This document shows positions 8,353 to 16,490 of a stretch of 64,000 nt of DNA, piece by piece. Origin of the DNA: Streptomyces sp. NBC_01233 (GTDB taxonomy: Bacteria; Actinomycetota; Actinomycetes; Streptomycetales; Streptomycetaceae); the NCBI RefSeq assembly GCF_035989305.1, contig NZ_CP108514.1, positions 372,001 through 436,000 of the forward strand. The letters are read 5' to 3'. The first letter of the stretch is position 1; each line of letters begins with the position of its first letter. A program made the translations under genes and the position numbers. The notes below the pieces were generated by a model. That model saw nothing but the letters and a program-made list of their open reading frames with translations. It was not told the origin of the DNA and ran no database searches.

Positions 8353-8730
8353 TGTTGCAAACCTTGCCCGCGTAGCCGTTGATGAAGTCGTCCTCGCTGA
8401 CCCAGGGGGTCCAGCCCCAGGGTTGTACACCTGAAGCATGTCACCCTCCTGGGCGATGATGGTCATCGCGTGAGCGCCCTCCTCGCCCGAGACGTCGACA
8501 GGAACCGGCCGCCCGTGTGCCACCGACTTCTCGGCCTCGGTAAGGACCGCCCTGCGTTCGGAGGCGCTGCTCAGGTCCTGGCGCTCGTAGTCGGTGCGGT
8601 GGCACTGCCGACGGCGGTGTCGTTGACCCGTCCCTGCCCCTCCGGCCCCACGCCGCCCCAGCTCTCACCGCCGTCACCGCCACCAGGCGCTGCTTGAAGG
8701 CGTCGCGGTCGCTCTGCTGCCCGCCGGAGC
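8353..8730 (-). pseudogene. Relic of a papain/calpain-like cysteine protease C-terminus
   Basis: Conceptual translation with frameshifts gives DLSSASERRAVLTEAEKSVA, then VPVDVSGEEGAHAMTIIAQE, then LQVYNPWGWTPWVSEDDFI. The His in GAHAMTI and the Asn in NPWG occur in the order and spacing of the catalytic His/Asn of papain- and calpain-type proteases. At least two frame changes are needed, and the N-terminal part with the Cys is missing, cut near the IS5-type relic. The sequence then runs towards the start of the chagasin-like gene, so the two probably formed a protease/inhibitor unit. Confidence 0.5.
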
Positions 8731-8748
8731 CGCCGGGGCCGAGCCGTT

Positions 8749-9060
8749 GTGCCGGACAGGACTCCGAAGCGGGGTGGGCGGTGGCGTGATCACCGGCAGG
8801 TGATCGACGCGATCGCGTTCAAGTACCGCGCCGGGACGCCGTGGATGAACCTGCCCGAGCATTTCGGTTCCTCCGGAAGTGGGCCGCCGACGGCACCTGG
8901 GAGAAGGTCTTCACCGCGCTGCTCGCTCAGGCCGATGCCGAGGGAGACCTCGACTGGGTCATCGCGGTCGACTCCACGATCGTCCACCCCCACCAGCACG
9001 CCGCCGGGGCCCGTCAAAAGGCGGGCGGCAGCGGCCGTCCGTGGCCCGGCCGCCCGGCGG
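8749..9060 (+). pseudogene. IS5-type transposase relic
   Basis: The GTG at 8749 starts MPDRTPKRGGRWRDHRQVID and AFKYRAGTPWMNLPEHFG, typical of the N-terminus of Streptomyces IS5-family transposases. After a frame change the sequence continues as KWAADGTWEKVFTALLAQAD and DLDWVIAVDSTIVHPHQHAA, including the first catalytic Asp in VDST. The remainder is scrambled or missing. It is non-functional. Confidence 0.8.
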
Positions 9061-9161
9061 CCATTCGCGACAGGCCGCGCAGCGCACGGCTCGTGCGACC
9101 GCACTCTCGCGGCCGGGCGTCCGCCGCATGCAGCACAGGGCCGCTGCTGATCACCAGCCGA

Positions 9162-9542
9162 TCAGGAAGCCGGGCGCAGTGAGCGGAGTCGGTCCGCTAC
9201 GTCGTACACGGTCAGGCGCAGGGCGCGGATGTCGGTGATCAGGTCGCGCCACGGTTCGAAGGCGGCGTCGATGTCCTTGCCGGAGGCCTTGATGTAGGCG
9301 ACGGCGACGCCGTAGCCGAAGTACTCGTTCCGGGCCGGCAGCGGGCGGGTAAGGACGATCTGCTCCAGCAGCGCCGCCGCCCGCCAGTACGCGTCCGGCT
9401 CGTCCGTCCCCCAGGACGGGGTGTTGACCCGGTGGCGGGCGACCGCGGCGACCAGACCCGAATAGTCCATGACGCCGAGGTCCTTGCCGAGGAGTTCCTC
9501 CTGACGGTCCAGGAGCCAGCGGATGTCGATGTGCAGTTCCAA
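9162..9542 (-). CDS. Doc-like toxin of a type II toxin-antitoxin pair
   Basis: This 126-residue protein matches the small Fic/Doc-like toxins of Streptomyces. It begins MELHIDIRWLLDRQEELLGK, contains DYSGLVAAVARHRV and a degenerate Fic-type motif around RPLPARNEYFGYGVAVAY, and ends with DVADRLRSLR. Classical Doc phosphorylates EF-Tu using ATP. The canonical HxFxxxNxR motif is eroded to RPLPARN here, so activity is uncertain. The ATG at 9542 is three bases after the stop of the antitoxin gene, a bicistronic antitoxin-first arrangement. Confidence 0.7.
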   Translation of the reverse strand: MELHIDIRWLLDRQEELLGKDLGVMDYSGLVAAVARHRVNTPSWGTDEPDAYWRAAALLEQIVLTRPLPARNEYFGYGVAVAYIKASGKDIDAAFEPWRDLITDIRALRLTVYDVADRLRSLRPAS

Positions 9543-9545
9543 GGG

Positions 9546-9827
9546 TCAGGCCGCCCGGGTTCCGCCGGACGCGGGCGGTGCGCCGAACTCCGTGTCGAAC
9601 TCCGTGTCGAACTCCGCGTCGAACGCGGCCGCGACGCCCGGTCGGCCGACCGCCTCGCGGAACGCCGCCGTGGCCCGGCCCAGGGCGAGCTGGTTCTCAC
9701 CCTCGATGGCCAGTTCCGCCAGATAGGCAGGCATGCTCTTGCCGTGGGCGGCAGCCAGGGCGGCAAGGCGGTCCCTGGTCTCGAAGTCGATCTTCACAGT
9801 GGTATCAGCTATGCCCCGAGTATGCAC
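9546..9827 (-). CDS. Ribbon-helix-helix-type antitoxin
   Basis: This 93-residue partner lies upstream of the Doc-like toxin. The N-terminal segment TTVKIDFETRDRLAALAAAH has the look of a ribbon-helix-helix DNA-binding domain, followed by MPAYLAELAIEGENQLALGR. The C-terminal half carries an acidic repeat FDAEFDTEFDTEF that could cap the toxin. The GTG at 9827 has GAAGG nine bases upstream. Direct repeats just upstream are candidate autoregulatory sites. Confidence 0.65.
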   Translation of the reverse strand: MHTRGIADTTVKIDFETRDRLAALAAAHGKSMPAYLAELAIEGENQLALGRATAAFREAVGRPGVAAAFDAEFDTEFDTEFGAPPASGGTRAA

Positions 9828-9860
9828 GCATGAATACCTTCACGAATACCCTTTCGGGAA
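9828..9860 (-). promoter_or_regulatory. Candidate autoregulatory site of the toxin-antitoxin operon
   Basis: The heptamer GAATACC occurs twice as a direct repeat (9832-9838 and 9844-9850), 12 bp apart, immediately upstream of the antitoxin start. A third partial copy (GGAATCC) follows. One-turn spacing next to an RHH-antitoxin start fits cooperative repressor binding. Confidence 0.4.
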
Positions 9861-10096
9861 TCCGCCGCCTCCGTCCGCACGGGGCCTCCGACGCGAGCCG
9901 TCGTCCGCCTGGGCGGCCAGGAGCAGAACCAGAGCCCTGGAGTGGGTTGCGCCCAGCGCGGTGACCACCGCTTCGGCGGACATGCCGTCGTCGCGCAGCG
10001 CGCCGACGGTCTCCGGAGTCAGCCCATTCGCTGCGGTTCCACATGCCCGGCATGGCGCCGACGGGTTCGAACCCTGCGTTCGGATCGTCGCTGTGG
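9861..10096 (-). pseudogene. Unrecognised gene relic interrupted by IS256 copy 1
   Basis: Reading leftward, sequence that continues across the IS from 11527 gives RRRLICLVHS joined to DDPNAGFEPVGAMPGMWNRS. After a frame change a coherent helical stretch, NGLTPETVGALRDDGMSAEA, continues as VVTALGATHSRALVLLLAAQ. I do not recognise the protein. The continuity across the IS shows a gene that was already decayed, or was broken, when the IS entered. Confidence 0.4.
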
Positions 10097-11526
10097 GGTC
10101 ATGTCCCCCTTCGTGGTGTAGCCGATCACTCGGTGGGCGCGTTGGTGGCGTTGGGTGGTGCGGGGGCGCTTTTAGGGAGCTCGGTGGGGTAGATCTCGTC
10201 CATGCTTCCCTCGGGCAGGTAGCGGCGGGGGAAGGCGATCCATTCGTCGTGCAGTTCGAAGAGCACGGCTGTGACCAGTCGCAGGAGGGCGTCGTCGTTG
10301 GGGAAGACCTGGACGACGTCGGTGCGGCGCTTGATCTCGCGGTTGATCCGTTCGAGCGGGTTGGTGGACTGGATCTTCTTCCAGTGCCGTTCCGGGAAGG
10401 CCGCGAAGGCGGTCAGGTCGTCCTTGGCGTCCAGGAGCATCTGTTTGACCTTGGGGAACTGCTTGCCGAGCATCTCGGCGACGGTGTCGAGCTGGGTGCG
10501 GACCGCGTCCTGGGTGGGCTGGGCGAAGACTGTGCGGATGGTTGCGGCGACCATCTCGGTCGCCTCCTTCGGAATCACCGCGAAGACATTTCGCAGGAAA
10601 TGAACACGGCATCTCTGCCACGCGGCGCCGAGCATGACCTTGCGGATCGCCTTGACCAGGCCGGAATGGCTGTCGGACAGGACCAGGCGGACCCCGGTCA
10701 GGCCGCGTTCGCGCAGGGAGCGCAGGAACTCGGCCCAGAACGCCTCGGTCTCGCTGTCGCCGACCATGACGCCCAGGACCTCGCGGCCGCCGTCCTCGGT
10801 GATCCCGGTGGCGACGACCACGGCGCGAGAGACGATCTGGTGGTTCACGCGTGCCTTGCAGTAGGTGGCGTCCAGGTACATGTAGGGGAAGCGGGTGTGG
10901 TCCAGCGGCCGGGTGCGGAAGGCGGTCAGCGGCTCGTCCAGGTCCGCGCAGATCCGGGAGACCTCGCTCTTGGAGATCCCGGTGTCCGCGCCCAGGGCCT
11001 TGACCAAGTCGTCCACCGACCGGGTGGACACGCCATGGACGTAGGCCTCCACGATGACCGCGTACAGGGCCTGGTCGATCCGGCGCCGGCGCTCCAGCAG
11101 GCTGGGGAAGAAGCTTCCGGCGCGCAGTTTGGGGATGGCCAGCTCCAGGTCGCCGGCCTGGGTGGTGAGCGTCTTCTCGCGGTGCCCGTTGCGCAAGGCG
11201 GTACGGGCCTCGGTGTGCTCGTTCCAGCCGGCACCGATGTGGGCAGCGGCCTCGGCCTCGATCAGCTCCTGCAGCATCCGCTCGGCGATGCCGCGGACGA
11301 GTTCGAGTCCGTCTGCCGAGCGTAGTGACTCCAGCAGGCGTAATAGGTCAGACTGGGACAGGGCCACCTCGCACCTCCGTTGTTGAACTGGCCGTTCAAT
11401 ACGGAGAGTTGCATGGTGGCCCACCTCATGCGCAGAGAGCGCGAGCCCTCCGCGGGTGTGCGCCCGGCGAGCAAGCCCGCGCACACCTCACCCTTGATCG
11501 GCTACACCACGTGGCGGGACGCCATC
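10097..11526. mobile_element. IS256-family element, copy 1 (1430 bp)
   Basis: The ends form imperfect inverted repeats of about 32 bp (25 matches), sharing CGTGGTGTAGCCGATCA internally. An 8-bp target duplication CGCTGTGG flanks it at 10089-10096 and 11527-11534. The element is the same, as far as I can compare, as copy 2 at 20737-22166, offset by exactly 10,640 bp and in the same orientation. The single gene is an intact transposase on the minus strand. Confidence 0.9.
10126..11367 (-). CDS. IS256-family transposase (copy 1)
   Basis: This is a 413-residue mutator-type (IS256) DDE transposase. Motifs are MYLDATYCKARVN with the first catalytic Asp, RLVLSDSHSGLVKAI with the second Asp, WQRCRVHFLRN, and STNPLERINREIKRRT with the catalytic Glu. 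The GTG at 11367 is chosen over longer starts because ACGGAGG lies eight bases upstream and the resulting length is typical. It appears intact, with no internal stop or frameshift, so the element may be active. Confidence 0.93.
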   Translation of the reverse strand: MALSQSDLLRLLESLRSADGLELVRGIAERMLQELIEAEAAAHIGAGWNEHTEARTALRNGHREKTLTTQAGDLELAIPKLRAGSFFPSLLERRRRIDQALYAVIVEAYVHGVSTRSVDDLVKALGADTGISKSEVSRICADLDEPLTAFRTRPLDHTRFPYMYLDATYCKARVNHQIVSRAVVVATGITEDGGREVLGVMVGDSETEAFWAEFLRSLRERGLTGVRLVLSDSHSGLVKAIRKVMLGAAWQRCRVHFLRNVFAVIPKEATEMVAATIRTVFAQPTQDAVRTQLDTVAEMLGKQFPKVKQMLLDAKDDLTAFAAFPERHWKKIQSTNPLERINREIKRRTDVVQVFPNDDALLRLVTAVLFELHDEWIAFPRRYLPEGSMDEIYPTELPKSAPAPPNATNAPTE

Positions 11527-11534
11527 CGCTGTGG

Positions 11535-11880
11535 ACCAGGCAGATCAGACGGCGCCGAAGGACTGCGGCGTGGCGGGCCTGAATGGCGATGATGTCCAGG
11601 ACGACCTGGGCGTCTTGGCGCGCGCAGCCGGGCCGGCGGCGCCGCGGGCTCGGGTGGCGGCTCGGCGCTGCAACGCCTCGAACGACAAGCGTCCCGCTTC
11701 GGCGTCCCAGACGACCAGTTCGCCATCGAGGGCCGGGCCGTTCGGCAACTGTGCCTCGGCGGCCGCCACCAGGTCCGGCCACCGGTCCTGGACCGGCGCC
11801 CCGCGGCGGGTCTGCACCTGCACGGTGCCGCCCGGGCCGGCCGCGGTGAACACGAGCGCCAACGGCGTCCGCTGTGACAT
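11535..11880 (-). pseudogene. ATP-dependent DNA ligase-like fragment
   Basis: A 112-codon reading frame contains VFTAAGPGGTVQVQTRRGAP, RWPDLVAAAEAQLPNGPALD, GELVVWDAEAGRLSFEALQR and R. This resembles the adenylation domain of LigC/LigD-type ATP-dependent ligases after the catalytic Lys motif (GELVVW is the hallmark). The KxDG lysine motif is not present upstream in frame. A frame change leads into VVLDIIAIQARHAAVLRRRL, which is cut by IS256 copy 1. It is a non-functional relic. Confidence 0.55.
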
Positions 11881-11904
11881 CGCGATGGTCCGGACCCCGG
11901 ACGG

Positions 11905-12600
11905 TCACAGCCGGCTCGAGCCGGCGAAGTACCGCAGCCCCGCGGTGATCAGCGCCGGGCCTCGCAACCGACCCCTGTTCGTCGGCGTGGCGCTGACCGC
12001 CGGGGCCGGAACCGCCAGCCTCGACCGCCCAGCCGTCGGGGCTGATGTCCTTGGCGATAAGGGAGTCGCCCGGGATGTTGGGCGCGCGCTGGCGGTCGGC
12101 GGGGACCGCGGCCTCGGCCGGGGCCGGCTGCCCGGGGCCGCGGCGGGGGTGGTGGTGGAGCGGGAGCGGGCTGCGGCCGGGGAGACCACAGCCCGGCACG
12201 CGGGCGCGGGCGGCACGGGCGCCGGCGTCGTCAGGAAGTGGAGGGTCGCGTCCACGAGACAGCCCACCAAAGCAGTACGCGAGGTCTGCCCACAGCGCGC
12301 CCTTGTCCGCCGCCGCGGCGGGAGCGGGCGCCGAGCGGAAACCGCGGCCGGGCTGTTCGGAGCGGGAGCAGGTGGCGCAGCAGCAGCGGCCATGATGACG
12401 GCGGCGACGGCCTGGTCGACGCCGGCGCCGGTGGCGTGTGCGGCGGTGAGGATCCGGGCGACGTCGATACCGGCGGCGTCGAGACCTGCCATGGGAGGCG
12501 GCGATGTCCGGCCAGGCCGGGGAGGCGAGGATCGCGTCGCACGCCAGGCCCTCGGGCATCGCCCGGCGCAGGATCTCGGCCCACCGGTCGATTCGGATGC
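11905..12600 (-). pseudogene. Relic of a large actinobacterial (relaxase/plasmid-type) protein
   Basis: Leftward translation gives RIDRWAEILRRAMPEGLACD, AILASPAWPDIAA and, after a frame change, MAGLDAAGIDVARILTAAHA, TGAGVDQAVAAVI. Such WxEIL...SPAWPxIAxxL...GxDVxxLL strings occur near the end of large conjugative relaxase-like proteins of Streptomyces plasmids and integrative elements. The rest is low-complexity Ala/Pro sequence with no consistent frame. The family assignment is from memory and tentative. Confidence 0.35.
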
Positions 12601-12673
12601 CTGCCGGTCGCCGGGGACGTCTGACCGGGGGGCGGTGCCCGGCGGGGGACGACGGGCCGCCGGGCGGACTGGT

Positions 12674-13651
12674 TCAGACCAGCGCGTTCTTGTAGAAGAT
12701 GCTGGAGCGCCGGTCGCCCTCCACCCCGGTGGCGAAGCCGATGAAGAGGCGGGCCTCGCCGGCGTCGGTGCGGTAGATCGCCAGGCCCTCGGGCTCGCGG
12801 TGGTGGAGGGTGGAGCCGGCCTTGGTAAGGACGGGGCCCTGCTTCACGGTGCCCGTGTTGATGTCGATGCTGGTGACGTAGGAGTTGCCGTCGCCGGTGG
12901 GAGTGCCGTCGCCGGGGTACGCGTCGCCCGTCAGGTAGTACATGTACGAGCCGTAGAGGGTGTAGCCCTGTGGGGTGCCGGAGATCGTCGGCTGCTTGAA
13001 GTCGACCAGCGGCGAGCCGAAGCTGCGCGTCTCGAAGGCGGAGAGAGGATACACCGCGATGCGCTTGCCGGCGCTGGTGTGATAGCGAACGATCATGCGC
13101 TGGTAGACCGGGTCAACGGAGCAGGTGTACTCGGTGGCCCCGGAGATCGGCCGGTAGGCGGCCGCGGCAGCCGGCGAGTCCAGGGTGGTGTTGGCGGTGT
13201 AACGAATGGGGGCGAGCGCGGTGCCGTACCCGCTGGTGTTCGCGTCGCACTCGATCCACAGCTCGGTGCCGGAACCGCTCGGCAGCGCGGCGAAGGCGAC
13301 GCCGTGGCCAAAGCCGTTGAGGTGCATGTACGAGATGTAGTTCCCGTCGAAGTCCATCTTGTTGATGCACAGGTCACCGGCGGACTCGTCGCTTCCACTC
13401 CGCTTGGTCGCCACGAACAGGAACTTGTTCACCCAGTCGAAGGCGAAACTCTGCTGGACCCGCGCACCGTGCGTGTCCTTGGACCGGAACAGGTCGTACG
13501 ACGGCTCCGAAAGATCGAACCGCTTGGTCACGGTCACATCGGCCGAAGCGGTCTGAGCACCGGCGCCAAGCCCGAGCGCGGCAAGTGAGGCGCCAACACC
13601 GGTGCGTATGAGGCCGCGGCGGGAGAGGGAGAAGCCAGGGGTGCGATTCAT
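12674..13651 (-). CDS. Tat-exported TagC/P68-RBP-like beta-propeller protein
   Basis: This 325-residue secreted protein starts with a twin-arginine signal (LSRRGLIRTGVGASLAALGL, then GAGAQTASA). The mature part is rich in propeller-like blades such as QQSFAFDWVNKFLFVATKRS, GDLCINKMDFDGNYISYMHL, GHGVAFAALPSGSGTELWIE and GYTLYGSYMYYLTGDAYPGD, ending HREPEGLAIYRTDAGEARLF. This pattern resembles proteins annotated as teichoic acid biosynthesis protein C / phage P68 receptor-binding-like, which probably bind cell-wall polymers. The ATG at 13651 has GGAGG five bases upstream and is preferred to 13669. It is surrounded by relics but intact, and has its own leader. Confidence 0.65.
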   Translation of the reverse strand: MNRTPGFSLSRRGLIRTGVGASLAALGLGAGAQTASADVTVTKRFDLSEPSYDLFRSKDTHGARVQQSFAFDWVNKFLFVATKRSGSDESAGDLCINKMDFDGNYISYMHLNGFGHGVAFAALPSGSGTELWIECDANTSGYGTALAPIRYTANTTLDSPAAAAAYRPISGATEYTCSVDPVYQRMIVRYHTSAGKRIAVYPLSAFETRSFGSPLVDFKQPTISGTPQGYTLYGSYMYYLTGDAYPGDGTPTGDGNSYVTSIDINTGTVKQGPVLTKAGSTLHHREPEGLAIYRTDAGEARLFIGFATGVEGDRRSSIFYKNALV

Positions 13652-13842
13652 GGGGGCCTCCGAGGGCATGGGGGGAGGGCACGGCCACGATGCTAACCGT
13701 CGCAGGGGTGGTGTGACCTGCCGGGCCCCGATGGGTGGTTGAGCATCTGGTTACCCACGAGCCAGGCACACCCTGCTGGCCATCTGGCGGCCTCGCGGAC
13801 TCCGCCGCTCCGCTGCCTTGCGTGATCGGCTGTACCGGCGTG

Positions 13843-14290
13843 CCGTGAACTCGACTCCGAGGTCGTTCGCGCGGCATCCGCCGTCCTTGAAGTAGACCTC
13901 CTGCAAGCCGTCGGCCACGATCTGGCGCATCCGCCGGTCGCTCGCACCCGTTTCGCGGGCGTCGAAGAGGCGCTGCGGGCACGCGGGTGGGAGGTGGACG
14001 GTGAGGCGTCACATGCGGCCGTCGTCGGTGGTGTCGACACGTGCGGTGAAGCGGAACCGGGCCCGCGTCTCGACCGTGATGCCGGTGCTGGTGGCGGCCT
14101 CCTTGCGGCGGCGCTCGCGCACCACGGGCTGCCAGGGAGCGCGTACGGCCGTGTCGATGCGGTCCGTGATCACCTTCGGCGGCGTCTTCCGGTCGCCCTT
14201 GCGGCACCGCTCCACCGACCGCTGACTGACCCCGAGCTCCTCCGCGACCGCGCGGGTCGACGGCAACTGCCTGCCCCCGCGCGAGGTCGA
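13843..14290 (-). pseudogene. tpg: Telomere terminal protein gene (tpg-like) relic with in-frame stop
   Basis: Tpg proteins cap the telomeres of linear Streptomyces replicons and carry the priming protein function. The relic reads TRAVAEELGVSQRSVERCRK (helix-turn-helix), GDRKTPPKVITDRIDTAVRA, WQPVVRERRRKEAATSTGIT, VETRARFRFTARVDTTDDGR and M. A TGA at 14011-14009 stands where CGA (Arg) is expected, and the same frame resumes RLTVHLPPACPQRLFDARET, then RMRQIVADGLQEVYFKDGGC. The normal C-terminal EFTDIDYL is altered after EFT, and the N-terminus is missing or degraded beyond about 14290. No partner tap gene is seen nearby. Confidence 0.7.
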
Positions 14291-14676
14291 CTTCGTCCGG
14301 TCAGCGCGCCAACGAAGGCCAAGCCAAAGACGAGGAAGGCAAAGCCACCGGTGTCTTCGGCTCCTCGGCGAGCTCAGTCGGCCCGGGTGCCGGGCGGGAC
14401 GGACATGGCGGAGCTCTGTCGTAGCGGACGATGGCATGGGTGCCTGCGCTTGAAGGTGCCTGTGGCTCTGTTCACGAGGTAGTGGGTTCTGGCTCAACCT
14501 CTGTGGTGACGGCTCGACGCTCAGCGCGCGGGGACGCGGAACGACGCGAACCAGCGGGTCAGTGCGTTGGCCCGACGCGGACACGAGCGCGCACGGCGCA
14601 GAGCCCGAGAACTGATCGCAACCGGCTCGTTCCTCGGCGACGACGCGGCTGATGTGGGGAGGTGAGAATAACGGGC
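14291..14676. other. Gene-poor gap
   Basis: I see no gene in this stretch. It contains decayed sequence upstream of the tpg-like relic and the leader of the next gene, including its strong ribosome site (GGAGGTGAG at 14659-14667). Confidence 0.4.
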
Positions 14677-15393
14677 GTGAACATCGAACAGGCCGTCGCG
14701 CAGTACGGAAACGTCGAAGAGGTACCCGGCCTGCCCATGGCCTGGTGCTGGTCACCGATGTCGCGCTTCGTGTTCTCCCTCGCCGTAGACGTCGATGGGC
14801 GCTGGGCCTACCAAACGAACTCGCTCGACGTCCACGACGAAGGTCTGGCCAGGGCTGTTCTTGCGTTCGCGAGAGAGCACTCGCTCGGGCGTGGGCCGGA
14901 CGCGCGACCTCTTGCGGTCGTCCCCGGGTTCTCGGCCTACCGGTTTGACGCCGTGGCAGCAGTTGCACCATCTGTCCACGGCTACCACCAGGGGCGGAAC
15001 GAGGCCCTGAACGAAGTCGTCTCAGCAGTCTTCCCGGCGTACCAGTGCGAGTTCCGCGGGGACGAGAACCTGGAGGAGGCGGTCCTGCGGTTCAAGCACA
15101 TGCTGCGGCCGACACGCATCTCCCGGCTACCGGTCCCGTACCTGAAGATGCGCTACGAGAACACGAGGACCGGCGGCGGCAGTGTGGGTCCGTCCCGCGG
15201 GTTCACCACGCACGACGTGCTGGAGAGGGAGCTCAGGCTCCTCGAAGGCGCCCCGGGAAGTTTCGTGGAGTTCGAGAACTCCCGGGGCGAGGTGTGGAAC
15301 GTCGAGTGGAACGGGTCCTGGCTGGTGAACGGCACGCCACAGGGCGGACCGCCCTCCGAAAGCTGGGCGGCATCGGCTTTGGGATGCCCGTAG
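14677..15393 (+). CDS. Actinobacterial hypothetical protein
   Basis: This 238-residue soluble protein has no signal or membrane segment. It begins MNIEQAVAQYGNVEEVPGLP and has a C-terminal segment GSFVEFENSRGEVWNVEWNG followed by SWLVNG. I do not recognise a family. The short C-terminal aromatic beta segment recalls immunity-type or nucleic-acid-binding beta sandwiches, but this is not evidence of function. The GTG at 14677 is preferred because GGAGGTGAG lies about ten bases upstream; GTG 14662 overlaps that site. It is followed by a strong hairpin. Confidence 0.6.
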   Translation: MNIEQAVAQYGNVEEVPGLPMAWCWSPMSRFVFSLAVDVDGRWAYQTNSLDVHDEGLARAVLAFAREHSLGRGPDARPLAVVPGFSAYRFDAVAAVAPSVHGYHQGRNEALNEVVSAVFPAYQCEFRGDENLEEAVLRFKHMLRPTRISRLPVPYLKMRYENTRTGGGSVGPSRGFTTHDVLERELRLLEGAPGSFVEFENSRGEVWNVEWNGSWLVNGTPQGGPPSESWAASALGCP

Positions 15394-15452
15394 GAGTTCG
15401 AGGACACGCATCATCCTTCAGCCGTAGTCATCACGGAAGCGCGCTCAGAACC

Positions 15453-15481
15453 CTCTGGTTGGCCCGACCGGCCAACCAGAG
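15453..15481. terminator. Perfect 12-bp hairpin between convergent genes
   Basis: CTCTGGTTGGCC (15453-15464) and its exact complement (15470-15481) flank a 5-base loop. It lies 60 bp after the hypothetical gene and 126 bp before the end of the convergent TPR gene, and probably terminates both. A further ACCAGAG lies at about 15495. Confidence 0.75.
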
Positions 15482-15606
15482 CGCTCAGTGCGCCGAACCA
15501 GAGTTCAGCAGGACGCGCGCAACCTTCGCCCGGCTCAGCGCGGTGGCCGGATGAGCTGCCCACGATGTGGCGTGCGGCCGGGTCGACGGTGGTGTCGCGC
15601 GCTCGG

Positions 15607-16431
15607 TCAAGCGCCGTCGATGCGGTCGAGCAACGCCCGGGCCTCGGCGGTGCGGCGATGGTCCGGGCCGAAGGCGGCCAGGCAGGCGTCGTGGGCGGCT
15701 GCGGCCCGGGTCCGGGCCGCGCCGCCGCGGCCCAGCCCCAGGAGGGCGGTGGCCATGGCCAGCTCGACAGCGCCGGTCTCCGAGCGGCACTCCTCCTCCG
15801 GCAGGCTGCGGCGCAGCTCCTCGGCGCGCTCCGCCTCGGTGAGAGCCGCCTCGTGGCGGGCCTGGCCGTTGAGGCTGCGGGCCAGGCCGAGCCGCAGGAC
15901 CAGGGTGAGCCGGTCCGGTACCTGATAGGCGGCGAGCGCCTCGCAGGCGAGTGCCTCGGCCTGCGGGTGGCGTCCCTGCGCGTTGAGGGCGAAGACCAGT
16001 CCATTGCGGGCGGCCGCCGCTATGAGCGGCATCTCCGGCCCTGTGCCGCGGTTCGCGGCCTGGGCGACGGCCGTGCACTCCGCCTCGCATTCAGCGTGCC
16101 GGGCGAGTGCGGTCAGCGCCTGGGCTCGGTCCGAGCGCAGTTTCAGGGTCTGCGGGTGTTCGGCTCCGAACACCCTTCCGAAGACCGGCAGCAGTGCGTC
16201 ATATGCGGCGAGCGCCTCGGGGTGGCGGCCCTGGGCACCCGCCGCAAGCGCGGCGATGCTCAGCGCCAGCGGTGCGTGCGCGTCGTCGCGCAGCCGGGAC
16301 CGGGCCGCCGCCACCGCGCGGGCCTCGGCCTCCGCCTCGGCATAGCGCCCGTCCCGGTACAGGGCCATGGCTTGGGCCAACGGGGGTATCTTTCCGCCGT
16401 CGTTGCGGCCCCACGACCTGAAGAGTTTCAT
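15607..16431 (-). CDS. Tetratricopeptide-repeat protein
   Basis: This 274-residue helical protein consists of TPR-like helix pairs, for example ALYRDGRYAEAEAEARAVAA, AALAAGAQGRHPEALAAYDA, LVFALNAQGRHPQAEALACE and LARSLNGQARHEAALTEAER. This pattern, with HPQTLKLRSDRA and FGPDHRRTAEARALLDRIDG, is shared with the C-terminal repeat regions of actinobacterial NB-ARC/AfsR-like or standalone TPR regulators. There is no DNA-binding or ATPase domain, so it is likely a protein-protein adaptor. The start is ATG 16431 (MKLFRSWGRNDGG). Confidence 0.75.
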   Translation of the reverse strand: MKLFRSWGRNDGGKIPPLAQAMALYRDGRYAEAEAEARAVAAARSRLRDDAHAPLALSIAALAAGAQGRHPEALAAYDALLPVFGRVFGAEHPQTLKLRSDRAQALTALARHAECEAECTAVAQAANRGTGPEMPLIAAAARNGLVFALNAQGRHPQAEALACEALAAYQVPDRLTLVLRLGLARSLNGQARHEAALTEAERAEELRRSLPEEECRSETGAVELAMATALLGLGRGGAARTRAAAAHDACLAAFGPDHRRTAEARALLDRIDGA

Positions 16432-16490
16432 GTCCGGAGCATACGGATGCTTGCCGGGGGTGCCCGCTCGCGGGCGGCCACGCGCGCCCG

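Noticed and set aside
10055..10085. GGGTTCGAACCC resembling a tRNA T-arm beside IS256 copy 1
   Set aside because: Only a 4-bp T-stem forms and no acceptor, D or anticodon arms can be folded in the preceding 75 bases.
12160..12500. Ala/Pro-rich open frames in both strands
   Set aside because: They are low-complexity frames without ribosome sites. They are explained better as decayed relaxase-like sequence.
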